In this document: positions 32,387-40,311 of the stretch, piece by piece
How positions within the stretch are numbered: the stretch's first letter is position 1
Layout: each line of letters starts with the position of its first letter
Assembly: GCF_022818495.1 (NCBI RefSeq)
Contig: NZ_CP089291.1
Coordinates: 62,001 to 126,000, forward strand
Direction of reading: 5' to 3'
Length of the DNA stretch: 64,000 nucleotides
Source: Fodinisporobacter ferrooxydans
GTDB taxonomy: Bacteria > Bacillota > Bacilli > Tumebacillales > MYW30-H2
Program-made: the position numbers and the translations under genes
The notes under the pieces: model-generated
What the model was told of the DNA's origin: nothing
The model's input: the letters and a program-made list of their open reading frames with translations, nothing else
Databases searched by the model: none

Positions 32387-33652
32387 ATGGATGAACAAAA
32401 CCGGGAACGCGTGGCCCTTTTTCGCTATGGGATCATCGCTCCCTTGCTCAATGAACAGGTGGATCGCGCCACATATTTGGCTGAGGTGTCTGCCAAAACC
32501 CACGAAGTCCCTTACTATGGTTCCAAAGAATTTACACCCAAGACAATCTTAGCTTGGCTAAGGCAATATCGCCGTAATGGTTTTGACGCGTTAAAGCCCC
32601 AGGCACGTTCGGATCGAGGACAATCCCGATCGTTATCCGGTGAATTACAGCTGCACTTGGTATCCCTGCGTAAAGAAAATCAAGGAATGCCAGTGACGGT
32701 GTTTTATGACCAATTGGTGCAACAAGGAGAGATTTTACCGCAGGATGTATCTTATACCTCTATCTATCGCTTACTGAAAAAGGAGGGATTGCTGGGGAAG
32801 GGGATAGTGCGTTCGCCCGAACGAAAACGGTTTTCTCATGATACGGTCAATATGCTCTGGCAAACCGACCTGTCAGATGGGCCATATCTTCGTACAGGCG
32901 ACAAAAAAATCAAGACGTATTTAATTGCGGTGATCGATGATTGCTCTCGCCTATGCACATTTGCGCAATTTGTCCCATCCGAGAAATTTGACGGGCTACG
33001 CACAGTCTTGAAAGAAGCTTTGCTTCGCAGAGGCATTCCCAAGATGCTGTATACCGACAACGGCAAGATCTTTCGTTCCGATACGCTGCATTTGGCTTGT
33101 GCAGAATTAGGCATACACCTCCTGCACACGCAGCCCTATGATGCCGCTAGCAAAGGGAAAATAGAACGCCTGTTCGGAACGATTAAGACGCGTTTCTATT
33201 CGCTGTTAAAAGCAAAACCGGCTTCTTCATTGGAAGAACTGAATGAACGGTTTTGGAAGTGGTTGGAGGAAGACTACCATCGCAAGCCACATTCTTCTCT
33301 CAATGGAAAAATGCCGCTCGAAGTGTACTTGTCCCAGATTGATCAAGTACGGATGGTCGACGACCCTGCCAAATTAGATCCTATCTTTCTTAAACGGGAG
33401 AATCGAACTGTCAAACATGACGGAACGTTTTCGCTCAATAACCAGCTGTATGAAGTTCCCGAGCGATTTATAGGTCAAAAGATCGAGATTCGTTACGATG
33501 AACAAGGCGTGCATATCTATGAGGACGGGAAACCAGTCGCTCGCGCTTCTGAAGTGAATTTTCATGATAATGCTCATGTAAAACGAAAACGACCCGCCAT
33601 CTCCTTCGCTGATATGCAAGGGATGGACAGGAAAGGAGAAGATAGGGAATGA
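32387..33652 (+). CDS. DDE transposase (rve/Mu-type)
   Basis: 421 residues. N-terminal HTH (KTILAWLRQYRRNGFDALKP), then the rve RNase H fold with catalytic Asp in WQTDLSDGPYL, Asp in MLYTDNGKIF and Glu in AASKGKIERLFGTIK. C-terminal Mu-like beta barrel (TFSLNNQLYEVPERFIGQKI). Performs strand transfer with the ATPase encoded next; start overlaps of 4 nt between the two genes show coupling. Confidence 0.9.
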   Translation: MDEQNRERVALFRYGIIAPLLNEQVDRATYLAEVSAKTHEVPYYGSKEFTPKTILAWLRQYRRNGFDALKPQARSDRGQSRSLSGELQLHLVSLRKENQGMPVTVFYDQLVQQGEILPQDVSYTSIYRLLKKEGLLGKGIVRSPERKRFSHDTVNMLWQTDLSDGPYLRTGDKKIKTYLIAVIDDCSRLCTFAQFVPSEKFDGLRTVLKEALLRRGIPKMLYTDNGKIFRSDTLHLACAELGIHLLHTQPYDAASKGKIERLFGTIKTRFYSLLKAKPASSLEELNERFWKWLEEDYHRKPHSSLNGKMPLEVYLSQIDQVRMVDDPAKLDPIFLKRENRTVKHDGTFSLNNQLYEVPERFIGQKIEIRYDEQGVHIYEDGKPVARASEVNFHDNAHVKRKRPAISFADMQGMDRKGEDRE

Positions 33653-34458
33653 TCATGGCATTCTATTCCCTTTCCAAAATCCCTTTTGCCAAGGAAACCA
33701 AAGGTATGTCGCCCTATACTTCCCGTTCCTTTCAAGAAGCAATGGGATGTTTAACCTACATGAAGCAGGTTCGCGGCATGGCACTTGTTGTCGGCGACCC
33801 GGGAGCCGGTAAAACCTACGCCTTGGGTGCATTTGCCGAAGGCTTGGGCCAATCGCTCTACAAGGTCATCTATTTCCCGTTGTCTACAGGAACAGTAACT
33901 GACTTTTACCGTGGATTGGCCTTCGGCCTAGGAGAACAGCCACAAAGTCGGAAAGTGGATCTGTTTCGCCAAATCCAACAGGCGATTAGCCGTTTGTTCT
34001 ACGAACAAAAGATTACGCCGGTTTTCATCCTTGACGAGATGCAAATGGCCAAAGATGTCTTTTTACAAGATTTGAGCCTGCTCTTTAATTTTCACATGGA
34101 TACCCAGAATCCTTTTGTCCTTCTTATATGCGGCTGGCCTTACTTACGGGACCGTCTGTCGTTAAACCCACATAGATCCTTATCCCAGCGGCTTTTGGTT
34201 CGACATCAGGTCGAGCCGCTGGATAAGGAAGAGGTCAAGGGATATATGGAGCATCACCTTGCCTATGCCGGGGCGAAATATCCGATTTTCACGGAAGACG
34301 CAATAGAAGCTGTTAGTGCCTGTTCCAATGGATATCCACGCCTGATTAATTTATTGGCTATGCACGCCCTATTATATGGCAGCCAAAACAAAAAAGAACA
34401 GATCGATGCCGAAGTCATCCGGATCATCGCCCCGGAGTGCGGTCTGGCATTGAGATAG
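33649..34458 (+). CDS. AAA ATPase, ExeA/TniB/MuB type
   Basis: 269 residues. Walker A VVGDPGAGKTYALG, Walker B PVFILDEMQMAKD, sensor region LLICGWPYLRDRL and the arginine-rich SLSQRLLVRHQVEPL. In related transposons this ATPase selects target DNA and activates the transposase. Start ATG overlaps the transposase stop. Confidence 0.85.
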   Translation: MIMAFYSLSKIPFAKETKGMSPYTSRSFQEAMGCLTYMKQVRGMALVVGDPGAGKTYALGAFAEGLGQSLYKVIYFPLSTGTVTDFYRGLAFGLGEQPQSRKVDLFRQIQQAISRLFYEQKITPVFILDEMQMAKDVFLQDLSLLFNFHMDTQNPFVLLICGWPYLRDRLSLNPHRSLSQRLLVRHQVEPLDKEEVKGYMEHHLAYAGAKYPIFTEDAIEAVSACSNGYPRLINLLAMHALLYGSQNKKEQIDAEVIRIIAPECGLALR

Positions 34459-34528
34459 CTTGGATGGCTTAGAACGAGTCAAAGGGGACAACCCTGATCC
34501 CCAAATATTCTCAGGAAAGGAAAGAATC

Positions 34529-34765
34529 ATGATGACCCGAACCCAAAAACCAGGAATCCTCGTCTATTGTCCTGCCAAGGAACGCTGGCAAATCCAAAAG
34601 ATAGACCATTCTTACGACCTTCACTGCGGCGATTGTTTCGAGATTAAGGTAGGCTATGAGTATATCCCTTGTAGAATAGAACTTGGCTGTGAATGGCTGT
34701 TATACCTTCGGGAAACTCGATTTTATTTACATCCAAAACAGAAATACGAAGTGAAAGTCGATTAA
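34529..34765 (+). CDS. DUF5348-type transposon protein
   Basis: 78 residues from ATG 34529 (AGGAAAGGAAAG upstream). Small beta-rich protein (HCGDCFEIKVGYEYIPCRIE), the fourth gene usual in this transposon type. Function unknown. Confidence 0.65.
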   Translation: MMTRTQKPGILVYCPAKERWQIQKIDHSYDLHCGDCFEIKVGYEYIPCRIELGCEWLLYLRETRFYLHPKQKYEVKVD

Positions 34766-34793
34766 CAAAGAGTGACAAGTGATTACTTCTTAG

Positions 34794-34840
34794 ACCCAGT
34801 AGAAAGGCAATAGCTAAATGCTATTGCCTTTCTACTGGGT
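34794..34840. repeat. 20-bp perfect inverted repeat (transposon hairpin)
   Basis: ACCCAGTAGAAAGGCAATAG (34794-34813) and its exact complement (34821-34840) around a 7-nt loop, 28 nt after the DUF5348 stop. Likely a terminator or barrier. The following 34841-35119 shows only transposon end repeats and no gene. Confidence 0.8.
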
Positions 34841-35119
34841 GCAACAAGCGATAGCGCGTTAGGAAAAAAGCAAACTTGATCACGTATTAGACGAGTATAT
34901 AGGGAATGAACGATTTGAACAAGAGCGGAATTGGGATAAAGTGTAGTTGAAGTAGGATGGATTGGATAATAGTGGAATGAAATACTCGCCAGAAGACCGC
35001 GAAAGCGTGCAAATTTTTTAATCATTGGCTAATTTATTCTGAAAAAGGGGCCTAAAATCTTTCGATATGGGACCTAAATAATTTGCAAATCCTAAGCCGA
35101 TTTATTGTGCAAATTCACA

Positions 35120-35228
35120 CGAATACACGTAAGCCACCTTGGTACGCATAATTGTGGTTTGTATGCCACGAACCCGGCGTAGCTTTGGCACATCGTTCGC
35201 GAATTTCTTTCAGTTCATCTTTTGTCAT
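35120..35228 (-). pseudogene. 5' part of an early gene split by the transposon
   Basis: From ATG 35228 (GGAGGGTGACAACAA upstream) codes MTKDELKEIRERCAKATPGS ... QGGLRVF and then enters the transposon. In-frame continuation lies at 31335-31550. Its ATG overlaps the stop of the paralogous upstream gene. Confidence 0.85.
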
Positions 35229-35602
35229 TTGTTGTCACCCTCCAATGCTTCAGTGGCAATTTCTACAGCACCACAATAGCCTCTATAATCATCACAACAA
35301 TGTCTAAAGCTAGAAATTTGCTTTAATACTTGCTGTAATCGTTCGTTTTCTGCTTTTAACCGTTTCACTTCCGCTGCCAACCTCGGCACATCTTCGCGTG
35401 CATGCGATATGAAAATGTCGTCATTATTAGCGGAACAAATATCAATGATTAAATCCGGTTTTTCTTGATAGGCATAATCACCAGCTATGATCACTTTCGT
35501 TCCTTCGTTGCCATGAAGCATCCACGGCCCTGGCGTAGCCGCCTCACACCGTGCCAGTATCTCATTCAATTCCTGATCCGTTATAGGTTTATGTTCGCTC
35601 AT
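35225..35602 (-). CDS. Phage early protein with SHAREDVPRL motif
   Basis: 125 residues. ITDQELNEILARCEAATPGP at the N-terminus, FISHAREDVPRLAAEVKRLK followed by a coiled coil, then a Cys-containing end. Members of this family are frequent in phage early operons and lack a known activity. Adjacent tandem paralogue (split by the transposon) shows duplication. Confidence 0.7.
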   Translation of the reverse strand: MSEHKPITDQELNEILARCEAATPGPWMLHGNEGTKVIIAGDYAYQEKPDLIIDICSANNDDIFISHAREDVPRLAAEVKRLKAENERLQQVLKQISSFRHCCDDYRGYCGAVEIATEALEGDNK

Positions 35603-35685
35603 GCCGTCACATCCTTTCGCTCAAATTCGATTTCAACACGTGGTTTTGCTCTATAAATCTCAAAGTCTATGATCTGTGGCAACAC
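35599..35685 (-). CDS. Possible 28-residue micro-protein
   Basis: GTG at 35685, reading LPQIIDFEIYRAKPRVEIEF... and ending in an ATGA overlap with the next gene. The frame looks protein-like, and may be the tail of a gene displaced by the endonuclease insertion. No clear ribosome-binding site. Confidence 0.3.
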   Translation of the reverse strand: MLPQIIDFEIYRAKPRVEIEFERKDVTA

Positions 35686-35696
35686 ATATGAGTAAA

Positions 35697-36638
35697 TTAA
35701 TCTTCCTCCCACCCTATAATCAAACCACTGAATTTACAAATCTCTTTGTATTCTTTTTTACATATCAACTCAATACGTACATTTGGGAAATATTTCTTCA
35801 TTCGGTCTAATTTAGTCCGACTTTTTTGATCCATATAACCTTTAACTTCCCAATAATACGAATCTGAATCTTCTGTATCCCATATCTTAAAATCAGGAGT
35901 ATACGAACGAGTTCCTCGTTTAATCTTTTCAAACCAAAAAGTATCTGGTTCATATTCCCATTTATAAATTTTCTTTTGATCTTTAAGGAAATTTAAATAG
36001 CGTGCAACGTTTGCTTCCCAGCGACTTCTTACATACATGCCGATATCATCACGAAATCCAGAATGTGCTCTCGATCTTATTGATTCAGGCCTTTCTCTTG
36101 CTCTTTTTACCGCTGATTTAGATGCTCTATCGCTAATTTCTTGCCTAAACTCTTCTGAATTTACAATATGTTCCGGATTATTCCACATTCTTTTTGATGA
36201 TTCAGAAATATTTTCTCTTGCTTTTAATCCGTGAGTATGGCCTTTAAAGCCCCTTGGATGTTCATGTGTCTCAAACCATTCTTTTCGGATGTCTTTTAAT
36301 AACTCGATGGTTTCTTGCGAATGAGGCCTGCTTTGTTCGCAAAGCCCTAATTCCCAAGCTCTACAAGCTATGGAATTCTTTGATCTTTTCATTGCTTTTG
36401 CAATTTTATTTAGATCTATCGGTTTACCATTCAAGCTTTCATATAAAGATCGCAATTTTCCATCTTCCGCTTTAGTCCATCGCACTAAGTTAATAAATCC
36501 TAATTTGTGACATTTGCTTCTGACGGAATTTCTTGTTCTGCCTAATTTTTGCGAAAGTTCAATATGATCCATTGACTTATAATTAGATTTTAAAAATTCA
36601 ATTTCTTTTTCAGTCCATCTTCCTAGCATATCTATCAC
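35697..36638 (-). CDS. Homing-type endonuclease with HTH repeats
   Basis: 313 residues. The first 110 residues are two or three SANT/Myb-like or HTH repeats (RWTEKEIEFLKSNYKSMDHI ... RTRNSVRSKCHKLGF). A NUMOD-like middle (HTHGLKARENISESSKRMW) follows. The C-terminal PD-(D/E)XK-type domain shows RSRWEANVARYLNFLK, YTPDFKIWD and YYWEVKGYMD. It resembles EDxHD homing endonucleases such as I-Bth0305I. Probably a selfish insertion in the early operon. Confidence 0.75.
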   Translation of the reverse strand: MIDMLGRWTEKEIEFLKSNYKSMDHIELSQKLGRTRNSVRSKCHKLGFINLVRWTKAEDGKLRSLYESLNGKPIDLNKIAKAMKRSKNSIACRAWELGLCEQSRPHSQETIELLKDIRKEWFETHEHPRGFKGHTHGLKARENISESSKRMWNNPEHIVNSEEFRQEISDRASKSAVKRARERPESIRSRAHSGFRDDIGMYVRSRWEANVARYLNFLKDQKKIYKWEYEPDTFWFEKIKRGTRSYTPDFKIWDTEDSDSYYWEVKGYMDQKSRTKLDRMKKYFPNVRIELICKKEYKEICKFSGLIIGWEED

Positions 36639-36719
36639 ATCACATCCTACTACCGCTATTATCGTTGAAATTACGGTACATATGATTCTGACTTGGAGGC
36701 AACGGGAGAATGAGACGAT

Positions 36720-36989
36720 TCATTCTCCATCAACTATTAATGCTTGACGTGCTATTTTGTAAAAATCACGGTAAGAATCTGCTTTATCCCAGATTTTCAA
36801 AATTCCCAATAGCGCTTCACTTAACCGTTTAATTTCCGCTTGTGCCTGTTCAAGTTGTTTTTCCAATTTCACAATATAATCACAAGTGACACAAACATAT
36901 CCGTTATCTGTAAATACGACGAAATCATCGTTCGTTAGCATCTTATTGCACTGATAACATTTAGTCCCTGACCACGGTAATAAAGCCAT
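36720..36989 (-). CDS. Zn-ribbon plus coiled-coil early protein
   Basis: 89 residues. N-terminal CYQCNKMLTNDDFVVFTDNG followed by CVTC, then a coiled coil (IVKLEKQLEQAQAEIKRLSE) and a helical end (YRDFYKIARQALIVDGE) like the family at 35225. Unknown function. Confidence 0.6.
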   Translation of the reverse strand: MALLPWSGTKCYQCNKMLTNDDFVVFTDNGYVCVTCDYIVKLEKQLEQAQAEIKRLSEALLGILKIWDKADSYRDFYKIARQALIVDGE

Positions 36990-37001
36990 TATTCCAACTC
37001 C

Positions 37002-37139
37002 TTATCGAGTCCATCTTTTATTGATTTTTGCTTTAAACAATAGAATGTCTTTGTCGTAACTGTATACTGTAAACCCCATCACCTTTTCAGCAACCAACGC
37101 ATCCCGTTCCCACTCCGTCATCTCCGACCATTTTTTCAC
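37002..37139 (-). CDS. Small phage protein, unknown
   Basis: 45 residues from GTG 37139: MKKWSEMTEWERDALVAEKV MGFTVY, resembling the start of the phage 'ABA sandwich' (BC1872-like) family but lacking the rest. GTGA overlap with the upstream gene. Confidence 0.5.
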   Translation of the reverse strand: MKKWSEMTEWERDALVAEKVMGFTVYSYDKDILLFKAKINKRWTR

Positions 37140-37297
37140 TTCTCAACCCTCCATTCCGCAGCTGCAGCTAAATGACCCAGACTGATGTCATAGTACGGCT
37201 TTGCACACTGCGGCTTTTTGACAACAACCGCCGAACCTTTAGGCTTGTCCAACATTGCTTGAAGCTGCTTTCGTTTCCTCGCTGAACGTGTCGCCAT
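37136..37297 (-). CDS. Small basic phage protein
   Basis: 53 residues (MATRSARKRKQLQAMLDKPK...). Basic N-terminus, then VVVKKPQCAKPYYDISLGHL. Spaced 4 nt from one neighbour and overlapping the other. No family recognised. Confidence 0.5.
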   Translation of the reverse strand: MATRSARKRKQLQAMLDKPKGSAVVVKKPQCAKPYYDISLGHLAAAAEWRVEK

Positions 37298-37301
37298 ACG
37301 A

Positions 37302-37481
37302 TCACTCCGTTTCAGGTAAATGTGTCAGAGTAAAACTGCCGCTTCCAACATCTAAAAGGTTCTCATCCGTTATGCAGATCGTACAAACGATTTCACCATG
37401 ATCTACATCTTCAGAGTCTTCAACACCGAATGTCACATTGCATTCTGAGCAATGATACAGATGCATATCAAACTGTTCCAT
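37302..37481 (-). CDS. Zn-finger micro-protein
   Basis: 59 residues from ATG 37481: HLYHCSECNVTFGVEDSEDV then VCTICITDEN. Two Cys pairs form a likely zinc site. Part of the run of tiny Cys-rich genes in this operon. Confidence 0.55.
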   Translation of the reverse strand: MEQFDMHLYHCSECNVTFGVEDSEDVDHGEIVCTICITDENLLDVGSGSFTLTHLPETE

Positions 37482-37504
37482 AATCCATCATTCTCCCTTC
37501 TACA

Positions 37505-38914
37505 TCACATCGAAAATGCCAACTGTCCAGGCGCTGTTTGTTTATATCGTTCAAACGAAATCGCACTTCCGGATCCCGGACACAACTCCGGTAAATTTAC
37601 ACGAACTAAATGTTCGGCAAACGGTGGTGGAACTGAATTTCCGCATCTTGCAACTTGTGCTGACTTTGGATATGCTTTTCCGTCAGCATCTCGATCGATG
37701 ATGTAATTGCTTGGAAAACCTTGAGCTGCAAACAATTCATGTGGTTCTAGCATTCTCATGCCTATATCAACAATTTGATAGTCTTGTCCGTGAATTGTTA
37801 CTAACCCGAACCGATCCTTTGTTGGAATCGTATGTAATGGTTCGGTTAGCACTTGCCCTTCTCCGGTGCCGTAATATTTTACAAGAAACGCTCTTACTTC
37901 TCCGAAATGTAACCCGCCAGCTGTTATAGTCTGTATTGGATTGGTAACTGGTTGTCCGATGTTGTCACCTTTCATCTTGACCAAATGCGAAGTTACAAGT
38001 GCATATCGATTCGATGTATCCAAAGTCATTATGGGTTTATCTAAAACCTGACCGCGAACTTCATGATTTGCTGTTTCGCTATGATACTGTGCAAGGAAAG
38101 CAACAACTTCACCAGAATGGTCATTCGCTTTCCAAGTAACTGGAGCGATAAAAGGCTTTGGATTGTTAATGATAAATTTCCATAAACCTCGTGCAATTCG
38201 CCGTAATGTTTTATCGACTAGCGGTTTTTTCCGTTCAAAGATACTTGGACACGGAATCGACCAATCAATAATCTCGGCTGCTGTATGCCAAGGGTTAAGT
38301 TTTCCTGTTTTCACTGCTATACTTTCCGGATCTCCATGAGTTGGTTCAGGCCATATGATTGGACGACCATCACATCTCGCTATTAAAAAGAATCGTTTCC
38401 GGATAGTTGGCGCTCCGTAATCCGAAGCGGTCAATTCATTCCAATCAACCTTATATCCTTGCCGTTTCAGTGCATTAACGAATACATTGAACGTTCGTCC
38501 TTTTTGTTTCTTATCCGGAAATCCATCAGCAGTTAGCGGTCCCCATTCTTGAAATTCAACAACATTCTCCAACATAATTACCCTCGGCTGTACGGTTGCT
38601 CCCCACCGAACACCAACCCATGCTAGACCTCGTACGTTGTTATCTCTTGGTTTGCCGCCCTTGGCTCTACTATGATGTTTGCAATCCGGTGAGAACCAAC
38701 AGAGTGCAACCTGACGGCCTTTTACAACCTCGCGCGGATCGACATCCCAAACAGATTCGCAGTAATGTTTTGTTTCCGGGTGATTGGCACGATGCATTGC
38801 AATGGCAGCTGGATCATGATTGATAGCAATATCAACGCTGCGCCCGATTGCCAGTTCTATGCCGGTACTTGCTCCCCCGCCACCGGCGAACGAATCAACG
38901 ATAATTTCATACAC
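37505..38914 (-). CDS. C5-cytosine DNA methyltransferase
   Basis: 469 residues from GTG 38914. Motif I VDSFAGGGGASTGIELA, motif IV LCWFSPDCKHHSRAKGG (SPDC in place of the usual PCQ, still with the catalytic Cys), motif VI IMLENVVEFQEWG, motif VIII TIRKRFFLIARC, motif X CGNSVPPPFAEHLVRVN. Methylates cytosine in an unknown sequence, probably protecting phage DNA from restriction. No partner nuclease gene nearby, so an orphan enzyme. Confidence 0.9.
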   Translation of the reverse strand: MYEIIVDSFAGGGGASTGIELAIGRSVDIAINHDPAAIAMHRANHPETKHYCESVWDVDPREVVKGRQVALCWFSPDCKHHSRAKGGKPRDNNVRGLAWVGVRWGATVQPRVIMLENVVEFQEWGPLTADGFPDKKQKGRTFNVFVNALKRQGYKVDWNELTASDYGAPTIRKRFFLIARCDGRPIIWPEPTHGDPESIAVKTGKLNPWHTAAEIIDWSIPCPSIFERKKPLVDKTLRRIARGLWKFIINNPKPFIAPVTWKANDHSGEVVAFLAQYHSETANHEVRGQVLDKPIMTLDTSNRYALVTSHLVKMKGDNIGQPVTNPIQTITAGGLHFGEVRAFLVKYYGTGEGQVLTEPLHTIPTKDRFGLVTIHGQDYQIVDIGMRMLEPHELFAAQGFPSNYIIDRDADGKAYPKSAQVARCGNSVPPPFAEHLVRVNLPELCPGSGSAISFERYKQTAPGQLAFSM

Positions 38915-39104
38915 GCTGCTTCCCCTCCCGCGGCTCCCGATATCGTACGGACCATCCTGACATTGCAGGGACAATTTGAACCTGCTTATATTGCTGCTTT
39001 AATTGCTTACCGTATGCTATGGCTGCATTTTTATTTGGCAATGGCAATGTAGTAAACCAGCCAAAATCTTGTGTGACTTGCTTTCGATACGTATTCCTAG
39101 CCAC
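38907..39104 (-). CDS. Small early protein, unknown
   Basis: 65 residues (MARNTYRKQVTQDFGWFTTL...), basic, overlapping the methyltransferase start and the upstream gene end by 8 nt each. A short alpha/beta fold possible. Function unknown. Confidence 0.55.
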   Translation of the reverse strand: MARNTYRKQVTQDFGWFTTLPLPNKNAAIAYGKQLKQQYKQVQIVPAMSGWSVRYREPREGKQRV

Positions 39105-39414
39105 GATTTCCGAACACTCCTTCGCGTCTAGGTTTGATTTTCTCTTTCCGTACTCGATCGATGATTAGGACTGCGATTTCATCGGTATCCCGATCTAACC
39201 TTCGAGACATCGCTTGGATCGAAATCCCATCTTCCCACATGCGCTCAACCCGTTCGATGTCTTTCATATCCCAGATGAAATCCATATCTTCCAACGCGAT
39301 ATACAGTTGCTTTCGTTCCTGCGTCATATGGCTGGTTGCAATGAGTTTGACAGGGTCTTGGTGATATCCGGATGCCCGTTTGGACGTTTTTCTTTCGGCT
39401 ACCGCATTAGTCAT
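39097..39414 (-). CDS. HTH-containing early protein
   Basis: 105 residues. IERVERMWEDGISIQAMSRR followed by LDRDTDEIAVLIIDRVRK looks like a helix-turn-helix of the terS or resolvase kind. Overlaps both neighbours by a few nt. Confidence 0.6.
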   Translation of the reverse strand: MTNAVAERKTSKRASGYHQDPVKLIATSHMTQERKQLYIALEDMDFIWDMKDIERVERMWEDGISIQAMSRRLDRDTDEIAVLIIDRVRKEKIKPRREGVFGNRG

Positions 39415-39496
39415 CTTGGCATTCCCCTTCTTGAATCATATTTTCAAGAAAAATCCGTTCGATTTGCTCTTGTGTGAAAATGCCTTCGAGTTCCAT
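39407..39496 (-). CDS. 29-residue early micro-protein
   Basis: MELEGIFTQEQIERIFLENM... from ATG 39496 with GGAGGGATGATC upstream. Helical; 2 nt from the helicase loader stop and overlapping the next gene. Similar tiny genes often follow dnaC-like loaders in Bacillus phages. Confidence 0.5.
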   Translation of the reverse strand: MELEGIFTQEQIERIFLENMIQEGECQDD

Positions 39497-39498
39497 GA

Positions 39499-40311
39499 TC
39501 ATCCCTCCAGTCGATAATTTAATTTCATGCCGGCCGCCTTTTCTTCTGGTGTAAGTTCCATAATCACTAAGAAATGTTTGCACATTTCGTAGATCCGCGA
39601 CGCAATCGCCTGGTCAATGTCCATGAGTTGATCGACCGTTTTTTCAGAACTAACCATGATCGGCTTGTTGTTCAGGTACCGGTAATTGATCACCCCAAAG
39701 AATTGCTCCAGTTGGAAATCCGTTGGTGTTTTCCGACCTTTGAAAAGATCATCCCAGTATAAAACGTCAACGTTTTTCATGTATCCGATTTTTGTCTCCA
39801 GTTCATCCAAGTTGTCTTTTAGATTGTTAAAACCTTCGACGTGCGGAAAGTATAAAACGCTGATACCTTTCGTCAAGAGGTTGTTGCAAGCTGCCACTAG
39901 CAGATGTGTTTTTCCGGTCCCGGGAACACCAAGGAGCGCAATGCTGTTTTGCCGATCATACCGAACGTGATCAAACTGTCGATAATAGTTCGATGCGGTT
40001 TCATAGGCTCGCATCACACATGCCGGACGACCGTCTTTCAAGAAATTTTTGAATCCAAGTTTCCGCAGTTCGTCCGTCAGTTCGCTTGTTCGCATTAATC
40101 GCCGCGCCCGGCGTTGCTCCACACAATCACACATGCGCCAAATATCATTGTCGTTATCATCCTTCACAAGATAGCCCGCTTCATCGTTGCACTTTTTACA
40201 AAATATCGTCGCCGAGTTCGATTGGTTCATAGGCCTGTTGTTGCTGTTTTCTTCTAACCATTTCGTCGACGCTAAACGTGTCCGCTCGAGGATTGTTTGG
40301 AGATCGTCCAT
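39499..40311 (-). CDS. DnaC/DnaI-like helicase loader ATPase
   Basis: 270 residues from ATG 40311 (AAAGGAGTAAACGCA upstream). N-terminal Cys pair region (CKKCNDEAGYLVKDDNDNDI, CDC) as in DnaI-type loaders, AAA+ domain with Walker A LLGVPGTGKTHLL, Walker B VDVLYWDDLFKG and sensor KPIMVSSEK. Loads the host replicative helicase at the phage origin together with the initiator encoded upstream. Overlaps the initiator gene by 116 nt. Confidence 0.85.
   Translation of the reverse strand: MDDLQTILERTRLASTKWLEENSNNRPMNQSNSATIFCKKCNDEAGYLVKDDNDNDIWRMCDCVEQRRARRLMRTSELTDELRKLGFKNFLKDGRPACVMRAYETASNYYRQFDHVRYDRQNSIALLGVPGTGKTHLLVAACNNLLTKGISVLYFPHVEGFNNLKDNLDELETKIGYMKNVDVLYWDDLFKGRKTPTDFQLEQFFGVINYRYLNNKPIMVSSEKTVDQLMDIDQAIASRIYEMCKHFLVIMELTPEEKAAGMKLNYRLEG

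Larger units (their letters stand above)
31551..35119 (+). mobile_element. Mu/Tn7-like four-gene transposon
   Basis: 3569 bp, ends TGTGAAT (31551-31557) and ATTCACA (35113-35119), flanked by the 7-bp direct repeat CGAATAC (31544-31550 and 35120-35126). Subterminal repeats such as ATTTGCAC (31589-31596; inverted at 35107-35114) and TTTGCAAATTAT occur at both ends. Genes: DUF6431-type protein, DDE transposase, AAA ATPase of the ExeA/TniB/MuB kind and a DUF5348-type protein. Clean reconstruction of the interrupted reading frame fixes the boundaries. Genes look intact. Confidence 0.85.
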
